Positions 11,936 to 12,082 of a stretch of 12,082 bases of DNA are shown here, piece after piece; within the stretch, counting starts at the first letter, position 1, and each line of letters opens with the position of its first letter. The stretch is from Paracoccaceae bacterium (lineage in GTDB: Bacteria; Pseudomonadota; Alphaproteobacteria; Rhodobacterales; Rhodobacteraceae), in contig RFUP01000033.1 of the NCBI GenBank assembly GCA_009922885.1, positions 1-12,082 of the forward strand, written 5' to 3'. The notes under the pieces were generated by a model, which did not search any database, was not told the origin of the DNA, and worked only from the letters and a program-made list of their open reading frames with translations. Made by a program: the position numbers and the translations under genes.

Positions 11936-12082
11936 ATGGCCGCTTCGCTTTTTGACTCCACCCTTTATGCGCGCCTGTTCCCTGCGGGGGATGTCGGGCG
12001 GCTCTTCGCCGATAGCGCCGAGGTGCGGGCGATGATGCTGGTGGAAGGGGCTTTGGCGAAGGTGCAGGGCGAGTTGGGGGTG
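11936..12082 (+). CDS. pcaB: 3-carboxy-cis,cis-muconate cycloisomerase, N-terminal fragment (3' cut by window)
   Basis: The first 49 codons, open to the window edge. The N-terminus (MAASLFDSTLYARLFPAGDV, then MMLVEGALAKVQGELGV at 33-49) matches the start of PcaB, a fumarase/aspartase-superfamily enzyme of about 350-450 residues. PcaB converts 3-carboxy-cis,cis-muconate to 4-carboxymuconolactone in the protocatechuate branch of the beta-ketoadipate pathway. Catalytic residues are beyond the window. The ATG at 11936 follows the hydrolase stop by 2 nt, with AAAGAG (11922-11927) as ribosome-binding site inside the upstream gene. Adenylosuccinate lyase and argininosuccinate lyase share the superfamily, but the LFDSTLYARLF opening and the VEGALAKVQGELGV helix favour PcaB. 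Other pca genes probably lie to the right. Confidence 0.8.
   Translation, partial: MAASLFDSTLYARLFPAGDVGRLFADSAEVRAMMLVEGALAKVQGELGV

Noticed and set aside
1..12082. Mobile element, CRISPR, tRNA or phage signatures
   Set aside because: No transposase or integrase frames, no regularly spaced repeats and no cloverleaf were seen by eye. All long reading frames with motifs belong to ordinary metabolic or housekeeping families.

Overview
The window reads as a chromosomal segment of an alphaproteobacterium, most likely a marine or soil Rhodobacteraceae (Roseobacter-group) relative. It is GC-rich, genes are packed tightly on both strands, and the protein families (alphaproteobacterial-type HspQ, a COG3573-type FAD dehydrogenase, a PfkB adenosine-kinase-like protein next to nth, a Liv-type ABC transporter with a PaaK-like ligase, and pcaB) fit that group. 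The assignment rests on family recognition, not on a search. I see no rRNA, tRNA, CRISPR array, insertion sequence, phage gene or integration scar. This is core or catabolic chromosome rather than a mobile island.

Layout. (1) Positions 2-3146, plus strand: the distal end of a branched-chain-amino-acid-type ABC transporter operon. It contains the 3' part of a periplasmic substrate-binding protein, a GC-rich hairpin, a LivF-type ATPase, and a PaaK-like acyl-CoA ligase whose ATP-binding P-loop is not canonical. (2) 3162-3968, minus: an alpha/beta hydrolase with the HGGYW signature of arylformamidase-like enzymes, convergent with the ligase. (3) 4044-5522, plus: a GabD-type succinate-semialdehyde dehydrogenase, divergent from the hydrolase and closed by a textbook terminator. 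(4) 5567-6909, minus: acyl-CoA thioesterase II (tesB) downstream of hspQ. (5) 7111-7701, plus: a small lipoprotein with a lysozyme-like lytic transglycosylase domain. (6) 7705-9351, minus: an FAD-dependent dehydrogenase preceded by a cluster of dyad symmetries. (7) 9472-11093, minus: endonuclease III (nth) followed by an adenosine-kinase-like PfkB protein, joined by a GTGA stop/start overlap. (8) 11220-12082, plus: an alpha/beta hydrolase two bases upstream of the first 49 codons of pcaB, a protocatechuate-branch gene of the beta-ketoadipate pathway.

How the genes may work together. The left end suggests uptake of an organic acid (amino acid or aromatic/aryl acid) followed by CoA activation. 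The right end enters an aromatic ring-cleavage cluster. GabD, TesB and the FAD dehydrogenase are general carbon-metabolism genes. HspQ, Nth, the kinase and the transglycosylase are housekeeping. The strand alternates often, giving three convergent pairs, and each convergent junction carries a hairpin. Two of these hairpins lie inside the 3' coding end of the opposing gene, and at the third the U-tract shares bases with the opposing stop codon. No stretch over 300 bases lacks a gene; the largest gap is 6910-7110.

The strongest candidates for a second look are the transporter-linked ligase with the altered P-loop, the dyad-rich promoter of the FAD dehydrogenase, and the hydrolase coupled to pcaB. 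I found no clear sign of a wholly new system.
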